From assembly GCF_000972845.2 (NCBI RefSeq), contig NC_040017.1, positions 28,042,061 to 28,106,060 of the forward strand: a DNA stretch of 64,000 nucleotides, written 5' to 3'. This document shows, one piece after another, positions 35,195-48,235 of the stretch. Each line of letters begins with the position of its first letter. Within the stretch, counting starts at the first letter, position 1. A program made the translations under genes and the position numbers. Below the pieces are notes generated by a model. That model did no database searches and was not told the DNA's origin. It was given only the letters and a program-made list of their open reading frames with translations. Source of the DNA: Larimichthys crocea (Eukaryota; Chordata; Actinopteri; Sciaenidae).

Positions 35195-36301
35195 GTAAGA
35201 GATGAACTTCACCAGTGCAGATACATGAGGTGGAATATTTGCCTTGTGGTCCCGGTCTGCTCTGATGGACTGTGGACTTGAGTTGAGATGTCGATGACAC
35301 ATTACGGGGTCGTGCATGTTGACGTCCACACATGAGCAGTTCCACTCCCACACACACGTACAGTAGCTGCCCACCCATCCTCTAATGGATGCCTCTTATC
35401 TAACTCGCTGACCACCGACAGTCCAATATGTGTCTGAATAATGGACGTCCATACACTATCAGATCGCGGAGGACATTATCTTGTAGCGGGAGCAGCGGTA
35501 ATGACAGAGCGTCTTGTATCTGACCACGTTCTGTTATCTGATGGTGAAACTGCATCATTCATCCCGTCTGCAAACAGCTGACGCAGGTTAGATAACGAGT
35601 TTTAATTCAGATGTTGATTAACGCAGCGATGCGATGACTGATGAGCCAATCACAACTCTGATTTCAAGACAAGTCGACCGTCTTTACTCCAGTTCAACAC
35701 GGCTTTGATTTCCATTATGTCGAGACTTCTTTGTTGAGTTCAGTTTTAAATATAAAACACGCTCCGGCCTGCAAGATAGATGAAGTTATACCGTGAAAAA
35801 CAATCTGACAGTTTAACAAAGAAAATGAATCAAAAGTTTTTCGTGATGTGACTCATGTTTAATCGTTCGATCCGCTCTCTGTTTGCAATCAGTTCATTTT
35901 AAAATGGAAACACGACGAACATCAAAAAAGGAGAATTGATTTTACATAACTGTTGGAAAAAACGACACAGTGCTGTTATTGGTTTACAGTCTACAGTCCT
36001 AAGGTGACTGAGTCTCTGTCCAACTGATGAAAGTGTTGCAGCGTTTATGTATCTACAGTCATTACGTCTCTGCAGATAAAACTTGTCAGGCTTCATGTTA
36101 AATGTTAAACTGGAGAAACAAACAGGAGCTCGCTCTTATTCTGAAGCAGTCACAGGAAATGCAATGTGAGATCTTGCATGCTAACGTAATGCTTGAAACC
36201 ACTTATTCACTCAACTGACTGAAGTTCTTGAGCTCAGCAAGGAGGTGCTAAGTCCAGGAGGAAACCAGGACATTGACCACAGAGGTCTGCTCCTCCATCT
36301 A

Positions 36302-36311
36302 NNNNNNNNNN
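36302..36311. other. Assembly gap (10 N)
   Basis: Ten Ns, exactly at the seam between the two copies of the 12-kb block. Confidence 1.
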
Positions 36312-38075
36312 TGCAGTTTTCCAACTTAAAAGGCATTCTCCAAATCTCTTTACAGATTCTTCGGCAAGCGGCAGAAAAAAATCTTGTTGATGTTTTGTTT
36401 TGTCTGAGGAGTTTAAAGTAATAAACGCACCTGAAAACACACGAGTTCGGCGATACATCCTGAGCGGATCACACGTGTGCAATCGATGACACCACCGCTG
36501 CCGTTAAAGGACGATTCAAAGCGGTTTTTCTGATATCATCTTAATCCAATAATAGAAAACGGGAGCTGTTGTTTTGACGTGTTTTTTTAAACACATACCG
36601 AGAGCGCGTCTCAAGGTTAGAGCGGAAATGTTTGTTTTGTCGTTCATCAAATTTCAGCGATTCCAGCTTCTCGATGGAACGCTGTAACGCTTCCTCTGTT
36701 TTACATCACGGTGAAGGTGACACAACACAAAGGTTCTGGACTGTTGATTGGACAAAAAACCAGCATCTGAGCTCTGGGAAAATGTTTTAATCCCCCAGAG
36801 ATTCTTCTTCACTGCCCCACAGTTAAGATTCCTCTTAGCTTTGGGTCGCCGCCTCTACGTCCACATGATTTTCCACTTAAAGGGGGGAGGCAGGAAGAGA
36901 GTTATATATATATAAAAGAGAGAGAGAGGGGAAAATTACAGTCCTTTTGTTGTTTGGAGTGCAGCCTGCAGGTGGGGTGGAGGAGAGGGTGTTAGAGAGC
37001 GGAGGGATCTTCCAGTAAGTCGAAGATTTACCGTTGTGGCGTAGCTCCTGCAGAGATGCCGCATGCCTGGATTCTTCTCCGACTCGGGACACGAATCAAT
37101 GAATTCTCCGTCACGCCGCCTCGAGTCAGAGCTTCTCTCCTGCTCGTTGTTTATAGCTGCCTGCATCCTTTGTTGCTGGCGCTGCTCCTAAGAGGGCACA
37201 TTATTGCTAACCAGAGCGCAACCTCTGTGACTGTGAAGTGAAGTTGCAGTTCCTCATGTCGTCCACTAGAGGCTGGCTCCAGAGTGAGTCAGTTTGCTCC
37301 CCATCCTGTGTCTCTCCTTGTCTCCTCTGTCCTCCTTGTCTCCTCTCTCATTCTTCCTTTTCTATAGTTTTTCGATCTTCTCGTGTCCCACCTGCGGTCC
37401 CTCCTCTTCCTCTCAGAACACAATAATCCTCCAGCAGGCGACACAAAAAGTCATTGTCCCCATCGAGTCTGGGAGATCTCTACGACAAAAAACAAAAGTA
37501 AAACTTTGGGAGAGAGGCGGTGTAGAGATCCGGCCCTCTTGCAGAACCTCTGTACATCTGGTGCTTGTATTTATTGTTCAGTCGTTATTAGACTGAATCT
37601 TTCCACTTTTAGTGTCTCTCAGCTCTGAGCTGCAGTTCACACGGACCTCTTCTCTGGCCTATCTAACCCTACTAAGACTTTTATCATGAAGCAGCTTCCT
37701 GTCGTCCTCTGCGGGGTGACTGAAGTAGGTCTACATAAAGACGGGTACACTTTTCTTGTCACAGAAAAAAGTTAGTCGAAATGAAGAAAAAATGCTCTCA
37801 GGAAAGTTTTAAACCAACATCACACCTCCGACTCGTCACCCTGTTAACCACCTTTTGTGGTTCTGCTCCTGTTGTGGGTTCCAATCCTTTTTTTTCGTGC
37901 TCCTTACACCTCGCGGTCCTGTCAATGGGCTTTTGCAGTCGTCGGTGATGATGCCAGAGGGTTTGTGAGTTTTAATAAGTGATTGTACTATTTGAGACTC
38001 AAACAGAGAGTCAGCAGTCCAAGTCTGAGGCTGTGGATCTCTGACAAATAGAAGAAAAAAAAGAAAGAAAAACGT

Positions 38076-38567
38076 TGGAACGCTCCTCCGGATGGGAGCG
38101 AGTCGCTGCCCCCAGCGAGGGAGTTCAAGTATCTCAGGAGTGTGGGACAATGGGAGCGTGAGATGGACCGGGGAGTACTGCAACACTGTACTTACTGCAG
38201 TGGTTCAGAGCGACTGACCGGAAGGTGACATTGATTTTCCAGTCGTTCTATGCTGGGTAGTGACCAAAGAACGAGATCAGGATAAAGCTTCTCCACACAG
38301 AGAGAGAGTGAGGCTCGGGACATCCAGAGGGGCTCGTAAGCTTCTGCTCCTTTGCATCAAAAGAACCAGCTGAGGTGGTTCGCGGCCTCCTGGGCTCCTT
38401 CTTTGCCGTCAGAGGAGGAGACCCCGGGGAGCCCCAAACCTGCTGGCGGGGACTGCATAGCCATCTACCTGGGAAAGCCTCAGGATTCCTCCAAAGGCTG
38501 AGTCCCTGCTGGACCTGCTGCCACCACGACCCGGCCCCTGGTAAGAGAGGGAAAGGACGGATGGATT
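38076..38567 (+). mobile_element. LINE 3' end fragment, copy-B counterpart
   Basis: Same relic as at 25,715-26,276, further broken by small indels. The stretch coding for the APTLTYSHE part is missing. No additional information on function. Confidence 0.8.
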
Positions 38568-38849
38568 TTAAAAGGACTGTGTCACGATTTTTAAAAGATG
38601 AATCCACCTACCTGAGGTTTCGCTTGTTGCGGTGAGAAAAACACAAACACGAAACCTTTCACCAATGGCAAATGAAACAGCATTAGCAGTCGATCCAGAG
38701 CGAGACGACACCACACCGTGCAGGGCAGATGTTAGTGGGTCCTCCTCTGTTCTATTCATTCTGTGAGCAAAGCAGGAGGGTCACCTACATTCTCTACACC
38801 GGTTTCCTTTAAAACTTCACCTTGAATTGAGCTGTGTCGGACAGCGCTC

Positions 38850-38882
38850 CCTCCTCCTCCTCCTCCTCCTCCTCCTCCTCCC
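38850..38882 (+). repeat. (CTC)n trinucleotide repeat, copy-B counterpart
   Basis: Shorter version of the tract at 26,574-26,613. Confidence 0.95.
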
Positions 38883-39768
38883 CTCTCCCTCCCTCTCGCT
38901 CTTGACTTTGTGAGCCGAGTCGAGCTGTTGTCAACATTTCATGTCTTCCCGAGGTAAATTAGGACGCTTGGTGCACCTAGTCAGCACTGAAAAGCTCAAG
39001 GTTGTAACTCAATCAGCGCTCGGCGAAGCTGCTGCTGCCAGCAGCGAGGAGTGACGGATGAAAGAAAGTGACAAATAAAGAAAAGCACCATTTCTTAAAA
39101 TTAAATAAATGGGAAACATTTCAGCGACGTGGTGTAATGGATGTGTTTAAGCGATCACCGTATTCATCAGGGTCTAATGGAGGAGGGGAAGCAGCCCACC
39201 ATATGGCTATTTAAGCTTAAAATATGGGCAGAAAACAATCTTAACGTCTCACCACTCCCCCGAGGCTTCCACGAGTGTGCCCGTTTTGGAAACATGTTTA
39301 AAATTTCAATGTGACACACACATTAGTTACCAAGAAGAACTTCCTGCCTTCGCCTCTCGAATCTCTCTCGCCTCGTCATCCAGCCTCTCCTGGTGAAATT
39401 AAACCCGAGTTCTGTCATCTTTTCCCCCGTGGACGCTCGCACTCCCTCCCATCCTCTGTGGCCGTTCCGGCCGTTGTTAGCTGCATCCGTGGACCCCACG
39501 ACCCTGACAGTGGTTTTTGATACCAACAGGTCAGACGCGAGCAAGCGAGACGCCGGGCTCTGCAGCAGTGTGAGCATAATTGCTGGTTTTTCTTGTCTGG
39601 CCTGTTCAACATCTCTCTTTGAATTATTAAGTAAGAACTGTTCCTGTTGTTGTAATGTTTGATTAAAGCTGCTGTATCCGAGGGAAACTTTCGCAAACAA
39701 CCACTGCGGTTCTCCTTTTTTAGTTGTTGCTGGTCATCTGTTTCCCACTGTGATAGCAACTCATTGTT

Positions 39769-40002
39769 CGATATGTAAACTGATCGACCATTCCTGTCCA
39801 TCATTCGGTCGATAATTGATCAGTTCTTGCTGCAGAAAATGTCAGCAAAATGTCAGCAGCTGCAGCTTCTGCTTCAAAGATATTCAGTTTATTGTACAGA
39901 GGACAAAGGAAAAACAAACATTGAGAAGCTGAAATTACAGAATTTGGCATTCTTTCTTTAAAAAATGGCTCCAAAGAGTCGATGATTGACTTGTTGCACC
40001 TT
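39769..40002 (+). mobile_element. Miniature element, copy-B counterpart
   Basis: Counterpart of 27,499-27,732 with small indels; ends GATTGACTTGTTGCACC. Confidence 0.6.
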
Positions 40003-40260
40003 AATGTGACACCACGTGAGAGGCATGTAACATGCACTCCGTTATTAACTATGTGTGTTATGGTTGTGAAACAAGCTTAGTATCATGTTGTTACTGCACC
40101 ACATCAAATTATATTTATTTACCAACTAAAGTAGCAACTCCTAATTAACTTCGCTAATGAATCTGTATGTAGGCAACAGAACCGAGCTCAGCAGTTTGAC
40201 CAACTAGCCAACAGGGAAAACGTTACCACTACGAGGGTGGAAACATCGCCTTGGTAGGCT

Positions 40261-40610
40261 GCTGTGTTCACTGTTAGAACTGGACAACTGCCGGTTTCAG
40301 AGGTTCTGTTGTGTTTCACTGTTAGACTGGACACTGCCTGGTTCAGAGGATTCTGTCGCTGTGTTCACTGTTAGAGACTGGACACTGCTGTTCAGAGGTT
40401 CTTGTTCGCTGTGTCCCCTGTTAGACTGGGACGACTGCTCGGTTCAGAGCGTTCTGTTCGCTTCTGTGTTCACTGTTAGACTGGACACTGCTGGTTCAGA
40501 GGTTCTGTCACTGTGTTCACTGTTAGACTGGACCTGCTGGTTCAGAGGTTCTGTTGCTGTGTTCCTGTTAGACTGGACCTCAATTCTGCTGGTTCACAGA
40601 CGACTGGTTG
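40261..40610 (+). repeat. 47-bp minisatellite, about seven units
   Basis: Seven recognisable starts of the CTGTGTTCACTGTTAGACT unit with variable spacing caused by indels, against three units in copy A. Overlapping frames here (40,361-40,780) repeat VRLDTAGSEVL-like peptides, which are only translations of the array. Confidence 0.85.
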
Positions 40611-41584
40611 TTTCTGCTGGTACACTGGTCCCTCCTCCTCTGTTTTTACACGACTGGAACCAGTCCATCAAAAACTATTCCCGTCTTTCTTTTTGTCAGA
40701 ATTTACAAACAACTGCAATTTGGCATCCGTTCGATGGTTTTTTATTACCTGACAATGTGATTGCATGCTGCATGTTTTAATCCACTTGCTGCTTTACTCG
40801 TGAGTTAATTGACTCGTTCGACCTCCAGCAACTTTATTAAGCCATTAATACTCCAGCCTTTTTTATTTGAAGAGGCTGACATTTGTTTACCGGGGGGATA
40901 ACTGACGAAAGGTCAGCCTGTTTGTTTTTTTTGTTGTGTTGATTTACACCTTTAAGTTTGTATAAAACTGCCGCACGGTGGATCGGTGGATCACGTGGAG
41001 GCTTTTTCTTATTCCATACTCACTGTGCCCTTCTCACTGCCATTAATGCAGCTGTGATATGATAAAACTATAAAAATGCCATGCCAACACCGGAACCTCA
41101 AACACTGACACCGAGACTTCATTTGTGACCTGCCTGTTGACCGGCTCATTGGCCTTGTTGAAAACACAATGCAGCTGTCCACCCTGAAGTTCTCTTACAT
41201 GCGCATGATAATCCTTCGACATTTATGCATTGATTTCTATCAGATGCCTCAGGTGTGTTGTGTCGTTGTACTTAAGAACGTTGAGTCATTTATTCTCAAT
41301 CGAATGCAGGTATCGTTTCCTGCAGATGTTTTGATACCGCGTGGTGCCGGCTCATTTCTCGTATCTTGAGGTATCGAGTACTGATGCTCAGCTCTGGTGA
41401 TAACCCTGTTGGGGGAAATCGTTTATTTCAGTTCCAGACCTGAGGCACCTGTTTATTTCTCAGGTCTGATTAGAACAAGTAATATATTCATAGTTTTGAC
41501 CTGACCTTTGACTCCAGCAGTTTCCAGACATCATTCATACAGTCTCCATGCTCTTTTTGTCTCGGAGGAGATCATCCAAACAAA

Positions 41585-41990
41585 GTCGGGTTTATATCAT
41601 TTATAGAAACTTTTAAAGCAAGCAGGTGCTTCACAAAAACGGACAAAGAAGTAGTGTTTCAGGTCTTAAAGGCATCCACAGACTGCGTGGTCTCGTGGCC
41701 TCGGGGCAGAAAACCCCTTTGAATGAGGCACAGCCAACACATCACGGGATCTGATGAGTGTAGTGTGCTATAGGCGCTGAGAAGTTCTGAGGTAGTGGTA
41801 GATGGTAGACAATTGGAAGGACTTTGAGTTGATCCTGAGTGGAGTGGAGATCCAGGTGATGCGGTCTTGTTTCTTGGACCTTGTTAGTAACCGGGGCGGC
41901 TGCAGCGTTTAAATGATCCAGAGGTCAGAGTGAGTGAGTCCAGACTGTCCAGGATCAGGTGGTGACGGGAAGAATTTAACCTCTGTTGAA
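41585..41990 (+). repeat. Teleost dispersed repeat, copy-B counterpart
   Basis: Counterpart of 29,125-29,500. Confidence 0.55.
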
Positions 41991-42243
41991 GCTTCGGCCA
42001 CTGAAGTCATACTCAAATCTCATTTTCTCATTTGCTCTTCTGATGATGCATCATTGCAGTATCTTTGGATGTTGTGAGGACATGATGGTGGATGGAAAGC
42101 GTTAGGTCAATGATGAGAAGACGACTCTGCAAGGTCGGACAAACGACCTGTGGAAAGAGTCGGTGTTTTTATTGACTGTGAATTGAATCTTTGGATGCTC
42201 ACACAGCCAGAAACATGTGTGTTTTGGTGTGTAGATATTTTAG

Positions 42244-42465
42244 GTGTGTGTGTGTGTGTCTGTGGTTGTAGTCTCTCCTCATCGGCGGTCCTCAGTCAGT
42301 CGAGTGTGCAGCGTTTTTGAGCCGCAATCAGATTACGTCTGAGCGTCTCTGCTCTGCCAACTCAATCTGTCCGGCCACAGCCTCGGGCACGCTCTGATCG
42401 ACACACAACACAACCACACACCGCCAAATGTGTACAATCGCATATGCATGCTTGAAAGCATCGAA

Positions 42466-42498
<33 letters not shown>

Positions 42499-42650
42499 CA
42501 CAACACTCTCCTCTCAAAGTGGCATATGCCGAGAGATGGAGAGATTATAGTGTGAGAGCGAGGGAGAGAGAGGGGAGGCTGGACAGAGAGACAGTTTTCA
42601 TATTTGGAGGCCTTTGAATCATTCATGAGGAAGAGATGGCTTCAAGCACA

Positions 42651-42688
<38 letters not shown>

Positions 42689-42826
42689 CCACACACACAC
42701 ACACTCAGGGATGCATGGATGCTCTCAGAAAACACTGAGGGCATGCACACCTTTAGCCTGACTCGCACATAGACAGCAACCACACACACACACACCACAA
42801 CAACACAACACACACACACACAACAC
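42244..42826. repeat. (CA)n/(GT)n cluster, copy-B counterpart
   Basis: Tracts at 42,244-42,258, 42,473-42,499, 42,649-42,704 and 42,782-42,826. Compared with 29,792-30,342 they contain CCA and CAA interruptions of the sort read errors produce. Confidence 0.9.
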
Positions 42827-44730
42827 CTCCACCTTTCAGTGTAACCATGTGTGTGCAGCTGATGCGAGTGTCGCAGACTCGCCGCCATGTGTGAGGAATG
42901 AATATTCTGCCACGCATGCAGCCTCTGGATGGGTTTCAGTTCTACACATAGCTGGACAACATTTGAAAACATTCAGGTTTTTTGACTCACTACGTCTGTT
43001 AAAATCACTTTGACTGTGTTTATGTGAGAAGCTGCAGGTCAGTGTGTCCTAGTGCTGGAAAGCTTCCTGTCTCATTACACTGTTACTTGTTTTTAGTGCA
43101 GCTGAACTGATTAGCTGAGTATTTCCAAATTTGAGCACATTTATCGGTATATGTAGATGTTGAAGTCTGGCTGCACTCTTATTTAAAAAGAAACCTTCCA
43201 AGCTATTTTCTCGTTCTGTGGCAGTAATCTGCTTATTTATTTTAAATTATACTTCCTCCATCGTATTGTTGTTTTTTTTGCAGTGCAGGCAGTATTGATC
43301 ATTTTAAGTGATTTAGTCGCAGTCGAGGTTAGACAGAGTTCAGGGAAGTGATCCAAAGAGTTTAAAAAAACTCATGTGAAGGGTTTGGAAAGCAAAGAAA
43401 GGGGCGGAGGGGTCATTAAGTTTATGCAAGGTCTCAGTTTTACAGTCATGCTGCATTAAGACAGATCCACAAACCTAAGACAAGGAGGAAACAGGGGGAG
43501 TTAGGATGGAGGGGAGGCTGAACCAGGTGAGAGCAGACAGTGAATGAACACCTTCAGAGACGTGGGCTGTAGCTGCATTCACAGACAGGTTTACAGCTGA
43601 AATCCATCATGGTTTTAATGAATATGTTTTTATATCCGTCTGTGCTGAGAACTATAAAAAACCAGCTTTTAATGTGGGCTGCAGACTCTCTCCACCTGTT
43701 CAGCTGACACGCCAGTGCTAACTTCATTACCGCGGCGAATTTCATGCTCATGTTACCTGACCAGTTGTTGTTTTCACTGCGACCAGCAGCAATAAGATGA
43801 GCAGCTTGAGGCTGGAGACTGCAATCATCTCCAATCAGCTGCGTCTCTCTAGAAAGTCCGAGTGTCAGTTTAGTATACGCTGGAAGCTGCAAGGAAACTG
43901 ACAAATTACAGATGGAAATATTAATAATATATAATTATATTTTTTACATTTGTGCAACAAGAGCAGAGAAAAGTGAAAAAGCACCAGAATCCATCGGAGA
44001 GCCGCTGGGTGACATCGGCTGGTTTTATTTAAAAAGCTGCCCACATGAAGAAACTTAAACTTAGATATGTTTTTATGTTGTGAAGCAGGAAATACGACAT
44101 GTATCATTCTGTTTTCAGGTTTGACTTTGATTCACATGATATGAAATCAGCGTTTAACGCTGTTTAATTGTCACTCGCTGGCATTGAGTCCAAGAAGACA
44201 AAGTTCTGTAGGAAGCAAAAAAAGAAACGGGTAAATAAATCTGTTAAAGATCTGCATGATGGACGCAGGGCCACAACTGTGGCTCATTACAATTATCTCC
44301 TGTCACAGCAGCCTGTCTCACTGCGCTCGTTAACCCCCGCCGCCATCTTCACCGCACCTCTCCGGCTGATTATCTGTGGACGAATTGAACGTGCACGACG
44401 CACGCGCTGATCGCGTTATACCACTTGTTTGTGGAACGTGGCTCATCGTTTGTGCTCAGACTGTTTAATCCTGAGGACGGTTCAGAAGTCTGACTTCATA
44501 ACTCGCTTAAACAATGTTTTATTTGTATGTTTCATGGACTAACAGTCAGATATTGGTTCAGAATATTCCAGATTTCGTCTGGGCAGGGTCAACGATACTG
44601 TATTTCATCCTCAGTAATATTTAGCATCATGCAATAGAAGTGTAAGAAAGCAGCGTGCAGTCTGACTTGAAGGTTGTGTCTGTGTTTTAAACAGACTTTG
44701 TGTTGACGATTTGTTCATTGAGTTCCTCCT

Positions 44731-44736
44731 GTGTGT

Positions 44737-44782
<46 letters not shown>
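44731..44782 (+). repeat. (GT)n microsatellite, copy-B counterpart
   Basis: Longer version of the tract at 32,287-32,327. Confidence 0.95.
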
Positions 44783-44786
<4 letters not shown>

Positions 44787-47232
44787 GCTGGTTCACATGC
44801 TAATTATTCGCGTCTCAGCACTTCTCTTGTTTACTTCTTTACTTCTACTTGAAACTATCACCGTCATCAGCATAAAACTTCCCCCGCTGCATGCCATTAG
44901 CCCATATACTGAGTTTTAACAGGAAAACCACACAATAAGAGAATTAGCCTCCCTTGGATCCATACCTCCCTGCAGCACTCCTCCTCTCACTGAGCATCAA
45001 AGTCTGCTCCAACATGTCGGAGCCTCCTGCTTCCTGCGCTCGCCGTTAACAAGAGCTCATGATCATGTCAGAGGACGCTTGTCGGACGTGTGTGTGCGGT
45101 CCACGCATGATCAGATCAGACAACCATGAGCACTGCGTCTCGTCGTGCAGCGATATTTCAGCTGATATTTATGAATGTGTTCACCTGTACAGGTGTCATA
45201 CCGGAAAAAGTTGAGCTCCACTATTCTCAGTCCGATCCTGCGCTGCACCACTGCACCACACCATTTATGCACTACAGAGCACTTAGGATCCACATGAATT
45301 ATGAATACAGTACTTTATCACTTTTGGCAGCCAGGAGATGATTCACCGTCCAAGAAATCTATTACTTTGCCAACTGTACATTATGAAAAAACAATGAGAA
45401 AGTTGTTGTCCTTGTATGTATAATCTGTTTCCTCTATCAGGCCTGGCGTCATACACAGTAGGTAGTGCTTGTCAAAGGTACCCAACAGGCGTACAATAAG
45501 TATGTTCAGTTATTAAGCGGGAGTAACACTCATCCTGTCAGCAGGTGTGTTCATGTGTGTCTGTGGACTTTTTATTTTATCATGATAAGTTATTAAGTAT
45601 CATTTTTTAACACTAGTCTTCTATGGATATGTTTGCTACGTGGCTCGGTGCAGATCTAAACTGATCGCTGTTATTGATAAATGATCCATGTCGGGCTGGA
45701 CTGAATCCTCGCCTGCGTCTCGCTTCAGCGTTTTGCTGCCGCTGTAACTGCAGCTTCGTCTTTGCTATCGTGTTATTGCTCATTATAAGACTATAAAAGC
45801 CCACTGGGACGCTCATTAGGAAAATGAACTGCGGCTTGTGTTTACCTTCCTAATTGATTGAGCTCAAAGTGAAACAAGGGACCTCCTCTCGCGGGTCATT
45901 GGGAAGCTGTGGGCGCCGCTCCAAATGAGGTCGACTCGTGCGGCAGGCAGAGACGAAAACATTTAAGAGTGTGACCTTCAGTACCGTGAACCGATCCAGG
46001 TACCCTGAAACACAGACCACTAAATGCTTTTTCCAACTTTGCCTCGCTTTCGAATCCCTCGATGAGAAGTTCTCCGTCTTCACGTCGGAGGTGCTCTGCG
46101 GAGCCGATGCTATCTGCAGATCAAAGTCGCCGAGCGGGCTTTTCAACCTCGAGTAGTCAAATTAAATTCAGAGATGGAGAGCCTCAGAAGGCTTTGATAA
46201 TCTTCACGCCTGATGAGATTTCCTCGACAGTAAGTCACAGAAGAAAAGAAGGAACGAGAGAAGAGGAGAAGAGTCGAGAGGAGGAGGAGAGGCCGATGGA
46301 GAGAAGAGGAGACGAGTGTTCAAAGCAGATTGATCAATCTGTGTTTTGCTCATTTCTTTTCAGACTGCCTCTCTTCAGCATCTCATCGAATCACGCTCCA
46401 TCTCTCCGCCCTCCACCACACTCCACCCACCACCGTGTTTATAAGTCATCCATCAGACAGAGACACGTAGATGGAACAAACTCGTCCCCGTAATTTATTC
46501 TGCTGTTTTTGCCTCCATTCATTCCTTTCCTCGGTGATGACATCCATTTGTCCCCTCGCCGTCTTTAAAATGTCCATTTGCCTCGGAGTCGCCGTGTTTC
46601 GGTTTCTTCATCGCCGAGATGCCGTTTGGCAACAAAAATGCTCAAAGATGGTGAGAGTCGGCGTCGTGATGACTCAGTGGGTTCAACTATATCCTCGCAA
46701 CATCAAATCTGACTCATGATTTCCTCGTGTCATCTGCTCCCCCTCTCTAACTGCTGTAATACAAATATTTCAGAGATGTGAAGACTCTCATTTGTTTCAG
46801 ACGACGAGGTGAAGCCGGGTGTCGTCTTCATCTGTGTCACAGGCCACATAAAAAACACGGGTGGCGTGTTCCTTCATCCTCCGCAGCTGAAAATAGTCCC
46901 CAGCTAATGTATTACTTAAAATGAGCGATATGTGTCAGGGAGGACTGAGACAACATGCTGCTGGTTCAACAGTCACCTCAGTCCATCACGTGTCGCTGGC
47001 AGCTTCTGTTGTCAGTGGTCACACAGTATGAACCCAGCTCACCTCAACTCATCCTTAAGCAGCCTGGTAACGTGTGCAGAGAGCTGTATATACATACAGA
47101 CACATTTAGCAACTTGTGTGGAATCATGACAAAGACATTTCTGTTAATCTATGAATAAAAAGCCAAAAGACGGTTTTACCTGCATGCAACCAAAGTCTGC
47201 TCAAACAGGACTGCAGACTCTGGCATCTGACC

Positions 47233-47396
47233 AGAGCTCAGTCTGTGGGACTTGGCTTGGGAACCAGTTCAAGTCCAGTCTGGACCAAAATATAGAAGGT
47301 GGCCTCGTAGCAGCAAACTCTGTGTGCTGTGCATGTGTGGTCGACTGGTGCCAACTGGACGGGTCAAATGCAGAAGAATGATTTCATGTGTACAAG
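47233..47396 (+). mobile_element. tRNA-derived SINE remnant, copy-B counterpart
   Basis: AGCTCAGTCTGTGGG head at 47,235 and GTTCAAGTCC at 47,267-47,276. One base of the A-box region is missing and the middle is altered relative to 34,911-35,082. Confidence 0.7.
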
Positions 47397-47469
47397 TCTG
47401 AGTCACCGTGATCCCCGTCGTGTTCTGACCTGAACAATAATCCAACACTTTCTCTTTCTGTTGTTTCAG

Positions 47470-47509
47470 GTGTCAGGAAGGATTGAGCTGGCATCCAGAT
47501 GACAGAAAG
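47470..47509 (+). CDS. Candidate 40-bp micro-exon, copy-B counterpart
   Basis: Same 40 bp as 35,155-35,194 with one silent difference (CCA for CCG, Pro). Acceptor TTCTGTTGTTTCAG and donor GTAAGAG are retained. See the copy-A entry. Confidence 0.3.
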
Positions 47510-47798
47510 GTAAGAGATGAACTTCACCCAGTGCAGATACATGAGGTGGAATATTTGCCTTGTGGTCCCGGTCTGGTCTGATGGACTGTGGACTTGAGTT
47601 GAGATGTCGATGACACATTACGGGTCGTGCATGTTGACGTCCACACATGAGCAGCTCTGTAGACACGTTCCACTCCCACCACCACGTACCGTAGCTGCCC
47701 ACCCATCTCTAATGGTGCCTCTTATCTAACTCGCTGACCACCGACAGTCCAATTGTGTCTGAATAATGGACGGTCCATACACTCTCAGATCGCGGTGG

Positions 47799-48235
47799 TT
47801 ATTGGTAGGGGGGGGGGGGGAGCGGTATCTGACGGCCTTCGTTATCTGTCGCGGGCGCCGCGGTGGGGGGTGGGTCGCGCAAGGAGGGACCCCGCGCGTC
47901 TTGTATTGACCACGTTCGTAATCTGGAAGCAGCAGACTACCAGCTCGCCACGAATGTCCACAGCAGCGATAAGGGCCCGACGTGTTGACCCGTGAAAGTA
48001 GCCAACGGCGGTGAGCGCCTGGATGCACAGTATCTCGCCACCCAAGATCGCGCAGCTGAACCTATTGAATAGACTAGACACAGCTGTTCGGAGGTGTGTA
48101 CAAAAAGTAGATCTCTCAGAGGGCAGTCGTAACAGCAGGATTAGAAAGAGAGGCACGATGCGCAAGAGAATGCAGGGGGGGGCTTTGCTTCTAGCGAGAA
48201 ACTGAGAGGGACAGAAATCGGGGGCCGTGAGATGC
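47799..48235. other. Anomalous GC-rich insert present only in copy B
   Basis: Copy A has about 106 bp at the corresponding place; here there are about 437 bp. It begins with a run of 13 or more Gs, is GC-rich (GGGCGCCGCGGTGGGGGG), and only a short GCGTCTTGTAT...GACCACGTTC phrase still matches copy A. No coding similarity, no repeat ends and no target-site duplication. It sits exactly where the indel-rich sequence gives way to clean sequence, which suggests low-quality read-end sequence instead of an inserted element. Confidence 0.7.

Larger units (their letters stand above)
23980..36301 (+). repeat. 12.3-kb direct duplication, copy A (clean)
   Basis: The whole interval reappears in the same order and direction at 36,312-48,906, including all embedded repeats. 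It contains a LINE fragment, a CTC-repeat, a 47-bp minisatellite, several dispersed repeats, a CA-rich cluster, a tRNA-like SINE and a 40-bp exon candidate. It ends abruptly at the N gap in mid-sequence; the continuation of that sequence is found only after copy B. Outside the listed sub-features no gene is seen. Confidence 0.95.

Noticed and set aside
40361..40780. 139-codon frame with repeated VRLDTAGSEVL-like peptides suggesting a repeat protein
   Set aside because: It is the 47-bp minisatellite read through in an error-prone copy; copy A does not hold the frame.
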